Source: Ciborinia camelliae (lineage: Eukaryota > Ascomycota > Leotiomycetes > Helotiales > Sclerotiniaceae). From it: a stretch of DNA of 64,000 nt. Where the stretch lies: assembly GCA_025890175.1 (NCBI GenBank), contig JANPYM010000009.1:1427782-1491781 (forward strand), given 5' to 3'. The translations under genes were made by a program, and so were the position numbers. The notes below the pieces were generated by a model, which was given only the letters and a program-made list of their open reading frames with translations, did no database searches and had not been told where the DNA came from. Of the stretch, positions 49,244-59,954 are shown one piece after another; position 1 is the first letter of the stretch, and each line of letters starts with the position of its first letter.

Positions 49244-50224
49244 AAAAAAAAAGGCAATGATGCAACTATTGCTAAAGGTCTAATATATACGGGCTGGGGA
49301 AGGTCACGTGACCTTCAGCACTTGATATTTCCCGCACAATACTTTATAGTCAATATAATCTATTATAATTCTATCTAGTACTAATTTCCTTCTATAGTAT
49401 TAACTGGTTATTCCAGTGTATATACCTTTATTGGGGGCGTGTTAAGCACGCAAATGTTTCAGAGTCTATTCTAATTTTCAAGCTGAAAAGGTTGATTTTT
49501 ATGAAATTTTAAAGCTATATATATTTTAAAGCTAAGTAGATTTTAAAGCTTTTAATATTTTGAAAGCATGGAATTCTCCAGGAACAAGGTTTTTCCGATC
49601 CGAGCTCAGGTTACGCTCACATCCATAGAAATGGTTCCTAGTGGAAATCCAAATGCGGAAAACGACCTCGATGGCATATGGATAGAATCGAACCACCTTT
49701 AGTGGCCTCCGCAAGACATTTTCTTCGCCAAGGCTCTGAAACATACATATTGATTGGTTATAAGACGTAAAAACCACTTTACACGAGCGAGATGGAGGAG
49801 CAAGAATGTACGGAGTACGTTTAGGGCTAATTAAGTGGGTGAAGTTTAGGTTTAGATGGTGGATTCTGACCCATCTTCTTTCTTTCCGGCCCTGCCGAGT
49901 CCGAACATCTGAACTCAACGACTTTACCTTGGAACGTATACCTGTTAATGTGCCCGATACATATACCTACAACTAAGTAATTTCCACTTTTCGAGTAATG
50001 ATCAGAAATACTAGATTATTTGTTAAGAGGTTGATTCGGTATCAGTGTCGGTATTTTTCGAAGGTCTTCAGTGTCTTCCACGTCTTCAAGATAAAACTGT
50101 AACCCTCCAAGCCCGTAGCTAACGGGATAGTTGGAGGTATACGCCATGCAAAACCAGCGCATCCAAAACTGATCACCTCCCCAGTCATGCTCGTTTGGCT
50201 GCTTTGTATAATATAGTCTGGTCA

Positions 50225-50300
50225 GTAGCGTGGGTATAACGTTTGGGTAGCGTGGGTATAACGTTTGGGTAGCGTGGGTATAACGTGTGGGTAGCGTGCG
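50225..50300 (+). repeat. 22-bp tandem repeat, 3.4 copies
   Basis: Unit GTAGCGTGGGTATAACGTTTGG: two identical copies, a third with one change, and a partial fourth. It lies about 0.6 kb upstream of the Cat8-type gene. Confidence 0.95.
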
Positions 50301-50883
50301 TTCAATAAAGTCGCTTTCGTTGTTGGTTCAGTTGAAAATCAAAAAATACCACACTTATATACCTACCTAGTACCTTCCTAGTAGATATTTATAGTAGATA
50401 TTTATATAAATGCTAGATATCTCCCTTGCTGCACCTCACCTCACCTGCCGTTGATTAATCCTCCAAGGTTCTTCTAGGTTCCTACCGTACGGTATTCCAA
50501 TTTCCTCATTTACATGTCATAAAACATCCAATACCAACCATACATCAATCTCTCCACAATCTCCACAATCTCGACGATTGGCAAATCAATCCGCTCTTAT
50601 TTTATCGGTCAGTTAATTTGACCCCTCATCGCGAATCATCACGAATCCATTATTCAGCGTTATACAGGAGTACCTAGTAGGTACCTAATGTAGTAGTTTA
50701 TTCGTTCCTACCCCAACCTGGAAACGGAAGATAAGCTGAAGATATCGACGTACGTTGAAGCTATCGTCATTGACATCGTCGAAACAAGACGTAAACTACT
50801 TTTCAAGACACACCTGCAGATTATACCCTTTACCTTTATCTGCATGATACATAATTGGACGAGGACAGTAATTAATATTCAAA

Positions 50884-53800
50884 ATGCCAGGAATTTTACC
50901 TATGAAGATGATTAATGTTGGGCCTAGCTCACAGAGCCGGATTGCCCAAGCTTGCGATCGATGTCGAAGCAAAAAGATAAAATGCGATGGTATTCAACCA
51001 TGCTGTTCACAATGCTCCAACGTTGGATTCGAATGTAAAACCAGTGATAAATTAAGTCGACGAGCATTTCCTAGAGGATAGTCAGTATAATTATTATTTC
51101 CTTATTCTCATTTTACTTGGAAGACTTTCTTTGATATACAGTTACTGATTCTCCGTTCTTCCAGTACTGAATCCTTGGAGGATAAAGTTCGTACATTAGA
51201 GGCGGAAATTAGGGACTTGAAGGGTATGCTTGATGGGAAGGATGAGCAAATAGATATGCTTTCCAAAATGGACTCGAATCGACGACCTTCAATGTCAATG
51301 CCATCAATGTCGACATTAACTTTACCTCCTGCCGAAAGTCGAAAAGATACGTCGCCCCCAAAAGAAGATATATTTAGGGTTCGAGCTTCACTACTCCTGT
51401 TAAAAGGCGAGAATTCGGACTCATATTTCATGGGACCATCGAGTGGAAGATCTTTTGTGGGTAGGATATCCTGACATCCATCATGAGGGTATATTTCATT
51501 AACACTGCAGGCAAAATTGCTAATATAATAATATATTCCAGATTCCTTCAAACGTAGAATTCAAGAGAGTGGAAAATCTCTCACGGATTACGCGGGGTTC
51601 AATACTCAATCATTTTTAAACCCGGATCTCCAAAATGATCGGACCTTACCTGCCGATACTATATCACCTGCAATTGCTCCAGCACCAGCACCAGCACCAG
51701 ATTTTGCCAAATTTGTGCCTCCACGCATATTCTCAGACAAATGTGTAAATGTATTTTTCCAAGAATGGGCACCCTTGTTTCCCTGTATACATAAACATAC
51801 CTTCTTGCGTCTATATGAAGAATATTTATTTAATCCGGATCAAGTGAAAGATCAACATAAATTGGCGCAAATACATCTTGTCTTTGGCATTGCTGGACTC
51901 TCCTCCGATTGCTCGGATAAGGAAAAAATCTCATTGTGTGAAAAGGAATGGCGTGCAGCTCTCAATTCTATTTTGATGGAGAATACTTTATCCACACTTC
52001 AATCGTTGATTCTAGCCATTATCTATTGCATCCTAAATGGGGACTATAAACGCTTACAGCATTACAAAGGAATTGCTGTTGGGCTTTCTCATCAACTTGG
52101 TTTAAATCAAAATCAAAAGTATTTCTCTCATGGCGCATTGACTACTGAGATGAGAAAGAGGGTATTTTGGACATTATATACTGTTGATTGGTAAGAACAA
52201 TGCCAGCGTTTTGTATTGCCAAGCTAACCCTCTGTAGCTTTTCTGCTTCCATCATTGGCCTCCCTAAATTACTGAAGGAGGATGATATTCATGCGGAGTA
52301 TCCCTCGGACGCAGACGATGAACATGTTACTGAGAATGGTTATCAGCCTGTTCTTCCACAGGAACCTACTCGACTCTCTAGCGCTCTTGCTCTCTTCCGT
52401 TGCTCACGCATTCTTTCCAAAGTCTTGGATCAAATTTATCCTGCGGCTGTAACCCACGAGTTATCTGTGCAGTCACTGACTGCTCTGAGAGGGGAGTTAG
52501 ACAAATGGTCTGACAATTTACCAACCCACCTGAAGCTTACATTTGTACAAGACAAGCCATCAACAGATGTTACTGGTAGTCGATCAGCTTTACTGGTAAG
52601 TAAAGCCATAGCTAGTGGGATCAAATTTGTTCTAATCTAGTCACAGTCTCTTGCGTATTACTATATCCGATCATTAGTCGACCGCCCGGCTGTTGGTTCC
52701 TCACTTGGAACTAAGTCCTCACTGTATGTCAATTCCTTGGCGGATTCCAGCAAACATCTCATACAGATCACACAACTTCTTGAGGAGAGAAAATTGGCAT
52801 TTTCTTTCTGTCTGAACAGGAGCGCAATGCTCTCATTGTGTGGCATAAGCCTTCTATATCAAGGTCTTGACCTCAAGCAGGAAGGCAAATTGATGCAAGA
52901 TAGTCAACGGTTTGTCAATGTTGTTATTAGATTCCTGGAAAAGGCCAATGCTCCCGGTGCCGCTGATTTCAAAAAACTTGTTCCTCCCTTGATCAATTTG
53001 GGTAATCAAAGTTTGGACAGTAAAACCAAATCCGCACTTTTACGCACTTCCAAGGCCATGTCTGCTCCAAGGAAGAAGATACAATCACATCCATATAAGA
53101 ATATCAGTGCTAGCATGAGCGAAAATGACATATCGACAAAACAAGAGAAATTTCGACGACCCACATTAGCAAATATTCCTACTTACACTTCACAAAGTCA
53201 GATATCTTTTGAGGGGCGACCCACATTAGCAAATATTACTACTTACACTCCACAAAGTCAGATATCTTTTGAGGGGTCATCTAATGAAGGAACAAGAACA
53301 GACTCTCCTATGGTTAAAAGCGACAACTCTAACTCGCTTTCGCAACTGGCATTATTTTCAAAGCCTCAATATATCGAAGAATCGAAACCTCCGAATTTGG
53401 ACTTTTTATCATTGGGTAATACGCCAGTTTCTCCACTACTATCTTCACCATCAATGTCTCGTACAGCTCATTCAGGGCTGGTTTCCCATAACCCTCACCT
53501 TATGGGCAGTAAGCTGGATAATCAATTCTTAGGTGATTTGGAGATGCCACTTGGTTCTTTTGATAGTGGTCATACCAACGTACATAGTGGTATGTACGGT
53601 GGACCCGTGCCTCCTCTTATGGAACCAAATCAGACTGGTATTTCGAATTCAAGTTACCCTGATTGGTCAACATATAACCCTTGGAACGATATGACGTCTT
53701 CGAATCTCCGCGATCCATCGGAGGCTCCTGGGCCTGCACAAAATATGTTTAATCCTGGTCGTGAGAGTCATGGTTTGGGTGACGAACTATCCACCAACGA

Positions 53801-53897
53801 TCTTGGGATGAGCGGAAATGATCAGTTCTTACCCGATTCGATCGCAAGTGACAATTATCTCCTTCAGATGGATAACCCATTTTTATCTTATCCTTAA
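50884..53897 (+). CDS. facB: FacB/Cat8-type Zn2Cys6 activator of acetate use and gluconeogenesis
   Basis: Five exons (50884-51080, 51165-51460, 51542-52190, 52238-52595, 52647-53897) give 916 residues. The zinc cluster has Cys 24, 27, 34, 41, 44 and 51. It lies in [20 protein letters not shown] and is followed by [20 protein letters not shown], a linker highly typical of FacB/Cat8. A coiled coil ([20 protein letters not shown]) follows. The fungal-specific TF domain runs from about 236 to 480, and the tail is long, Ser/Asn/Pro-rich and probably activating. This family switches on acetyl-CoA synthetase, glyoxylate cycle and gluconeogenic genes on C2 carbon sources. The C-terminal region contains a perfect-register 60-bp tandem duplication (53157-53276). 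Intron 4 has two possible acceptors (52640 or 52646) differing by two residues. Confidence 0.9.
53157..53276 (+). repeat. in-frame 60-bp tandem duplication in the FacB/Cat8-type gene
   Basis: Two adjacent 60-bp units encode [20 protein letters not shown] and [20 protein letters not shown]; only a few bases differ. Confidence 0.95.
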
Positions 53898-54875
53898 TCT
53901 ATTGACAGTGCTGGCGTTATATATTATAAGGTATCGATTAACTCGGGGTTTCGGATAGGTAGGGTTGGGATTGCTGGATCTTGATGTTACTGGCGTTTAA
54001 ATATGTGGGATGGCAGTCTATCCCCTCCGTGGCCGTGGACATACCTAATCGGGGGTTCAGATAAGGGGGCCTCAGTGATTCATCACTTTTTCAGCGATTC
54101 GTTACTTTTTATTTTGCATATAAAATATCCCCAGTAGTGTTATGCCTAGGCCCCTGCCTAGTGAATGTCATTTAGCTAGTCACGTGATCACCCTCTATAT
54201 TAAATGGTGATCTCTTCAAGAGGATCCTTTCCTCTTCAACATAGTTTTTTTATCAGATTGCATACCTATCTACGATTCTACTTCATGATCCCATGTGACG
54301 CGTATGACAATGATTCAAATATTCGTTCTCGATGTTTTAATATGTCTAATAATTACAATTCGATAAGGTGATCTATATATAATGCTAACCTTGGGTACTA
54401 ATTAACCTTACAGTCTACAGATCAAAATCCGTAACATTGAAATTTTCTAATACCTACTACTACTAATAAATAATTTATTTATATTTCAATTTCCATTTCA
54501 ATTTTCCAAAAGTCTCGGAACCATCGTCCATCGTCCATCATCATCCTCATCATCATCATCATCGAGAAATTTCCTCGTGAAACGTCAGCATGGATACTTG
54601 GAGCTTCCCCGGATTCTACCGAAAGGAGACTAGTGTAGATCAACGGACCTCGGTCATTATCACATGCATGCGAACATTGATGCGAATGCAACCTTCCAAG
54701 CGACCAGGTACGATTATTGTTTGCGGACTACTCTTATATATCTATTCCACTACCCGATTTTTCGAATTCATTACGGATCTGCTAGACTTTCAAATTCAAT
54801 CAATTGACAGATACTGCAGCATAAAATCAACCCAAAATAAACCAAATTAAACCAGAGGATTCAGCAATTATAATC
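53898..54875. other. intergenic with LTR relic
   Basis: Contains LTR relic copy 2 (54138-54260) and ATC/TCATCA microsatellite near 54540. A frame at 54590-54850 (plus) has no supported product. The last 50 bp is the probable leader of the SCP2 gene. Confidence 0.5.
54138..54260 (+). mobile_element. copia-like solo LTR relic, copy 2
   Basis: Begins TGTTATGCC and shares CCCTGCCTAGTGAATGTCAT, GATCACCCTCTATATT and ATGGTG-ATCT with copy 1, same orientation, about 5.07 kb away. The 3' end is truncated or diverged after CTTCAACATAGTT. Confidence 0.6.
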
Positions 54876-55331
54876 ATGTCTCTCAAAAACGGTAAGCTCT
54901 CTTCCATCAGCTTGATATTCCCTACCTCTCATCACCAATTACTAACCCACCATCTAGACGCCTTCCCCTCCTCCGCAGCCTTCGACGCCATCGCCTCTTC
55001 CCTCTCTGGTTCCCCTACCGACCGCGCCGACGCCATCAAAAAAGGCAACGCCGTCTTCGCCTTCACCCTCAAGAACAAAGCGGGCGAAACCGCAGATTGG
55101 CACATTGACCTTAAAAAGGAAGGGAAAGTAGGAACAGGGCTCGGAGACAAACCCACGGTGACGTTGAGTCTGAGCGATGAGGATTTTGGAAAATTGGTAC
55201 AGGGGAAAGCGAACGCTCAGAGGCTTTTTATGGGCGGGAAGTTGAAGGTTAAGGGCGATGTGATGAAGGCCACGAAGATGGAACCGATTTTAAAGAAGGC
55301 GCAAGGGGGTGCCGTGAAGGCGAAGTTGTAG
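54876..55331 (+). CDS. SCP2 sterol-carrier / lipid-transfer protein (Pox18-like)
   Basis: Two exons (54876-54891, 54958-55331) encode 129 residues; the first exon contributes only MSLKN. The SCP2 fold is recognisable from KKGNAVFAFTLKN, ADWHIDLKKEG, KPTVTLSLSDEDFGKLVQGK and FMGGKLKVKGDVMKATKMEP. It is a small soluble non-specific lipid-transfer protein. Relatives such as Candida Pox18 are peroxisomal and linked to fatty-acid use. The C-terminus here is AKL, a plausible variant of the PTS1 signal SKL. Intron branch site ACTAAC is at 54940. Its place beside the FacB/Cat8-type activator may be chance. Confidence 0.93.
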   Translation: MSLKNGKLSSISLIFPTSHHQLLTHHLDAFPSSAAFDAIASSLSGSPTDRADAIKKGNAVFAFTLKNKAGETADWHIDLKKEGKVGTGLGDKPTVTLSLSDEDFGKLVQGKANAQRLFMGGKLKVKGDVMKATKMEPILKKAQGGAVKAKL

Positions 55332-57009
55332 GGCGTGATGTGATGGGTTTGATGGGGAGGATGAGAGGGGAAGGTGGGTAGATGGAGAAAGTGGTTGGTT
55401 TGACTTGTTTCATAAACGAGGGGTTTGCTTGTCCACCTGGTAGATGCCATACTATGGGAGTGACCTTTCGAAGGGGAAAACGAGGGTTTGTTTGACTAGA
55501 ATAGCTTGGGTTTCGGTATTAAGATAGAGCGTGGGTCTGATGGAAGAGAAGACTGGTTAGTTCAACCGTCCTTTGTAACTTCAGATGTGGACATGAGATG
55601 CTCCTTATTATTTTACTATTCCGCCATTGCTCACGATCCTTTCAAAGTTGAGAAACGGCATTGAAATTGCCAGGTAGATGGATTGAATTTCCAGGGCTTG
55701 CATAGATTGCTTGATTTACTCATCTACATATAAAAACCATGTGTTCATAAAATCCCCGAATATTCCACCTCTCATTTCTCTATTAAAATACTAGATGTTC
55801 CCCTTCTATATGTGATTATACAGCACCCCACATCCTCCCATATACCCACCCCGAAGAAACCCCATCGCCCCCACAGCCAAATCTCGCAGGGATATGAAAG
55901 TGACCGTCATATTTTACGTATCCGCTTCTCCACTTCTCAGTCTCCCATATTTTTTAGCTGTTCCCCTGTGAATCCATCTGTCGTTCGTATATAGCTTGGA
56001 TTTACAGCAAAACCTCTCTATAAAGATCCTCTATATAAGGATAACCTCTCTATTAAAATTAAATTTTGGGTTCTATTAAATTTTAAATATAAAAAATGCC
56101 TATATCCTTATATCCCCTCTATAAAAATTATCCTTCGTAATTGAGAATCCCAAAATTGAAATCTAGCCTATCATAACCCTCTATATAAAAATATTTTTTT
56201 AAATATAAAATATTTATAAAAATTATACTGAATTTATACCCGATCGAAATTGATCGGTATATATTTGGACCAAAATGCTACCCCACCGGGATTAGCCGAA
56301 ACTCTATAAAAAAATACCTCTCTATATCCTTATATTTGGCGCTAAAAAAAACATTTTTATAAAGAGGTTTTGATGTATCGCCCCTTATGGATCGGTAGAG
56401 ATATGATAGCGAACTTTTCGCTGCTTTGCTAACCGATTTATTTGCATGAGGTTCCATGATTTCTGCTTTTCTCTCTTATACCGGTTTGGGGGAGGTCGAT
56501 CGATCTAAGGCTTGGTTTTGGTTTGGGTGCAGATGTGGATTGTATGCATTGATGTATTTTGAGGGGGGGTAATGTTAATTCCATCTATCAACCCAAAAAC
56601 ACACAACACATCACCACAATGCAAGTCCTCTACCCAGTGCCCACAAAACTAAACAAAGACTCGTGTTTATAATCACCCAAAACAACAGAAAAATCAAGGA
56701 AAGTTCCCGAGTATTATTCATGTATATGCATATCGATTGGTACTAACAAACAAGCAACCCATTCTATCACCAGTATGGCAGTGGCAGTACCTAATCCATC
56801 TAGAGCTCGTCCTCCATCCCCGCTCTCCGACATCCAGTCTATTATCGAGCTCGCATTATCTGCTTCCTAGCAGTTTCATCCCTCGTTAATATCATACATT
56901 ACGACCCTTTTTCCTTTCCCCTTTCCATCGCCCTTTCCTTTCCCCTTTCTCCCCCTCCGCCCCCGATCTCCCCACTCAAATATCTATCCCACTTCCTCAA
57001 AACATAAAC
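55332..57009. other. intergenic with MITE
   Basis: No gene seen. It contains the 371-bp TA-flanked MITE at 56005-56375. The rest is AT-rich or C-rich low-complexity sequence next to the 3' end of the disordered-protein gene. Confidence 0.55.
56005..56375. mobile_element. MITE of Tc1/mariner (pogo/Fot1-like) type
   Basis: Terminal inverted repeats CAGCAAAACCTCTCTATAAA at the left end and, read from the right end, CATCAAAACCTCTTTATAAA. Both ends are directly flanked by TA, the target duplication of this superfamily. The interior is AT-rich with many CTATATAA words on both strands, so much of the element can fold on itself. There is no transposase frame. TIR wording (AAAACCTCT-TATAA) resembles pogo-type elements; that part is inference. 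Confidence 0.8.
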
Positions 57010-59418
57010 CTATCCCCCTTTGTCCCTCCTCCCATCCCTCCGCGCCCTCATCCTTTCATCCGCCATCCTATATTCTTCCTCCCTGGGCTCTTCTTGCCTC
57101 TGACTCTGGACCTCTCGCGGGTCTATTGTTCCTGCTGGAACTGAAGCTGGCGGTCGATTCTTTTTGCGGATTTGCAGGGGACGGGTTATTGGTATGGTTG
57201 GGTCGATTGGGAATGGTGTGCGCGTGGAGGTCGGGTGGAAACTGGTTTGATTGGGAGAGTGAGGTTGAAGGTGTTGTCGTTGAGGAAGAGGAGATTGAGC
57301 TTGGGTGAAAGATGAAGGAGGAGTAAGTATAGGAGCTCCTGGCCTGTAAAAGGGGGAAGAAGTGGAGGGAAACTGGGGTGGTAAAGCCTTCGATGGATAT
57401 ATTTGTTGTGTTCCCTCTTGGTAAGTCTCCGAACTCAAACATGAATCCCCATCCCCATAATCGTCCCACCCCCTTCCATCTACACTTTCCCCAAGAGGAC
57501 TAACCGGACTCCCAAACCTATTATAATCCTCAGCCGGACTGAGCGGACTCACTGCAGTTGAGTTCATTCCCAACGCTGCGCCCGAAGTGCCATGTGTAGG
57601 ATTCTCGTACATATATGTCGGTACTTCCCCTGACGCTCCCTCATCCCTGCTGCGTAATACACTTCCTGGCTGTTCCTGTTCGATATGCTCGACAGAAAAT
57701 CCCCCAGTTTCATCCCTGCCAATATTACGACGAACGGCTGTGTGTTCTACGTAGGCTCTTGGGATTGCAGGAACTTCAGGAATGTTATTATTCCGAGTTT
57801 GGATATTTGGGTTTGGACTACCCATTCGTTGTCGAGATGTCTTGGTGGATGCTTTGACAGGTATATTGCCTTCCATAGCTTCCTCGCTGTGTGTGAATAG
57901 AGATACAGTTGTCATTATGGATGATCTATCAATGGCAGGACTAGCTCGATTCTGCACGGATAAATTGGTACGAGTTTCGGGCTTTGAAACAGGAGTAACT
58001 TTCCTATTCCCAATTTGAGGTGATTGTAGACGTTGCTTGCTACTTGTGAACTTTGGGGATTGGGGTGGTGATACCGGTATAGTAGAGTATCGAGGACCGG
58101 GAATAGGTTCTTCTATTGGCTCTTGAATATCTGGCAATGTAGGACGATTTCTTGTCTGTGTCTGGCGCGTATTAGCCAGAGTGTTGCTCCGAGTAATTTC
58201 ATTTGCAAGAGGGTGTCGAGGATTTGGTACAGCCCCAGTATTACTCCTCTTAGGCAAATGAGCCCCCCGAGGGGGAGATTCCCTCGTCGAATTATTCCTC
58301 TTGGGCATATCTGTATGCCTAGGAGGTTCGACGAAATCCATAGTATTCTGAAAAGGCGAAGGCGCAGAGGGTGCAGAAGGTACTGTCTTCCCAACATTTT
58401 CCTGCGTCCACTGAGCTCTCTCAACTCTCTCCTCAAATCCCTGAGTGTGTGGCAAACTCGCAATATAATCCGCAGCATCTAACCCTTGAGACCGAGAATG
58501 TACAGGAATCGGCAGTACATCATGACTTCGAGAATGATACAAAATCCCAGGCCGAGGAGGTATATGAGCAGGCGACGAAGACAATGAAGTCCCAAGACTT
58601 CCTTTCAAAACCGCAAGTATATCGTCGACATTATTTGGTGTTATATTCACCGTACCTCCATCGCTAATCGCAATGATCTTCCCCATTGACTCCCTCTCAG
58701 ACTGAGAGAATTCGGTTTCTAGGCTTAATCTTTGGGGCCCGCTCGAGTGTGTGTCTCGACTCCATCGCTCTGAGAGTTTTGAATCGGATCTTGCATCTGC
58801 GTGAGAACCTGTAGAATTTGTCCTCCCATGAGAGCTGCGCTTAGCATGATGAATCTCATCAGCATAAGGACTTGAACCGATATCGTCTATATAATTCCTC
58901 GCATGCCGCTCGGCATCTGATTCTTTAGAACGATGATGTTTTTGAGGGATATCGATAGGCGCCGACACCGCTTCCTCCTGGCCTTCAGTCTTCTTGCCTC
59001 CTCGGACAGTGCCTGCGATCGTATTGAAACTATTGAGGCCTTGCTTGACATCACTCTGTGTGGGATATTTATGCTCACCTGTCGCGGCTGTATCTTGCTC
59101 ACTCCTTGGTCGGGTGATCATTTTCCTTAGACTTCCAAATACACTAGGCTTTTTGGGTTTTCCCTTTATTGGAAGACTTTGGGCTCTCGGCAGATCGGAC
59201 CTAGAATCTTGTGCGCTCTTGTCGGCCTGATTATTTGGATCTTCGCCAACTCCCATGTCGAATCTGGCTATATTAGTTGCAGAAGCATCTAGAGATACGT
59301 TACTGAGCCCTTTCTTCTCGCGCCGTTCCTCTTCCGTTCCATCCTGATATAACCTAATATCCTTCCTGTCCCTCTGATCTCCGTTCGCCACACTATCAAA
59401 ACTCCCTGTCCCCAACAT
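57010..59418 (-). CDS. large disordered Ser/Pro-rich protein, function unknown
   Basis: A single exon of 802 residues with no recognised domain. The N-terminus is charged; a basic patch KPKKPSVFGSLRKMITRPRS lies near residues 88-107. The short segment MGKIIAISDGGTVNITPNNV with DDILAVLKGS (about 244-275) is the only ordered-looking part and may be a conserved motif. The remainder is rich in Ser, Pro, Thr and Arg with SP/TP and RxxS sites, and ends in a highly charged tail (QRQEEPREEEYRMADERMRA). Steady amino-acid composition over 2.4 kb without a stop and the start ATG at 59418 support a real gene. A signalling or cytoskeletal scaffold is conceivable but not shown. Confidence 0.85.
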   Translation of the reverse strand: MLGTGSFDSVANGDQRDRKDIRLYQDGTEEERREKKGLSNVSLDASATNIARFDMGVGEDPNNQADKSAQDSRSDLPRAQSLPIKGKPKKPSVFGSLRKMITRPRSEQDTAATGEHKYPTQSDVKQGLNSFNTIAGTVRGGKKTEGQEEAVSAPIDIPQKHHRSKESDAERHARNYIDDIGSSPYADEIHHAKRSSHGRTNSTGSHADARSDSKLSERWSRDTHSSGPQRLSLETEFSQSERESMGKIIAISDGGTVNITPNNVDDILAVLKGSLGTSLSSSPAHIPPRPGILYHSRSHDVLPIPVHSRSQGLDAADYIASLPHTQGFEERVERAQWTQENVGKTVPSAPSAPSPFQNTMDFVEPPRHTDMPKRNNSTRESPPRGAHLPKRSNTGAVPNPRHPLANEITRSNTLANTRQTQTRNRPTLPDIQEPIEEPIPGPRYSTIPVSPPQSPKFTSSKQRLQSPQIGNRKVTPVSKPETRTNLSVQNRASPAIDRSSIMTTVSLFTHSEEAMEGNIPVKASTKTSRQRMGSPNPNIQTRNNNIPEVPAIPRAYVEHTAVRRNIGRDETGGFSVEHIEQEQPGSVLRSRDEGASGEVPTYMYENPTHGTSGAALGMNSTAVSPLSPAEDYNRFGSPVSPLGESVDGRGWDDYGDGDSCLSSETYQEGTQQIYPSKALPPQFPSTSSPFYRPGAPILTPPSSFTQAQSPLPQRQHLQPHSPNQTSFHPTSTRTPFPIDPTIPITRPLQIRKKNRPPASVPAGTIDPREVQSQRQEEPREEEYRMADERMRARRDGRRDKGG

Positions 59419-59954
59419 ATAGTTATTTTATTTGTTTGTGGTTGCAGTTTACTATTATTGAAAGTTTATTGCACACCTCTTGTTCTTGTACATATCAAAC
59501 AAGGAAAGGGACTTGAAGACATGATTAAAGTGGATATGTAATATTGCATATACTAAACAAGGGGGTGTGATTCTTTGCTCAAAAAATAATGATTGGACAG
59601 GGGGAGAATTGATGATTCAGGGAGGAGAGGATCATTTTCTAGAAAGAAATTAAGAACCATGGAAACAACAAGGGGAACGAATACACTTCTACTATTGACC
59701 TTGAATCGCAATTAGCGTCTTCAATGGCATCAATAAGAACGTCTTTAACATACCATCATCATTGGTAGGCTTCCTCTATTTCTTCACTATTTTTGTTCTG
59801 ATAATCGAAGTGCGTTGAAATTCCTTCTATGAATCATGTTGAGCCCGTGATACACAAAGTCGTCAAAAGTCGTGGATATTCGTTAATTATCACTAGGTGT
59901 TGATGTGTCATTATGACAAAGCTCGATTGCTCCTCGATTTCTCCTCGATTTCTC
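59419..59954. other. intergenic
   Basis: 536 bp, AT-rich, no gene. It should hold the promoter of the disordered-protein gene and the terminator of the phosphodiesterase gene. The word CTCGATTTCTC is tandemly repeated at about 59933-59956. Confidence 0.5.

Larger units (their letters stand above)
48210..50883. other. repeat-rich intergenic region upstream of the FacB/Cat8-type gene
   Basis: No supported gene. It holds a 115-bp foldback (48461-48575), a hexamer microsatellite (48601-48646), a copia-like LTR relic (49073-49243), a 16-bp perfect palindrome AAGGTCACGTGACCTT (49300-49315) and a 22-bp tandem repeat (50225-50290). A minus frame of 128 codons at 49532-49918 has no recognisable features. 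The last 500 bp should contain the Cat8-type gene promoter and leader. Confidence 0.6.

Noticed and set aside
49670..49760. B-box-like GGTTCGATTC on the minus strand
   Set aside because: A weak T stem can be drawn but no matching acceptor stem; not a tRNA by eye. No tRNA gene was found in the window.
49532..49918. 128-codon minus frame
   Set aside because: Composition not protein-like, no motif, lies in repeat-rich intergenic DNA.
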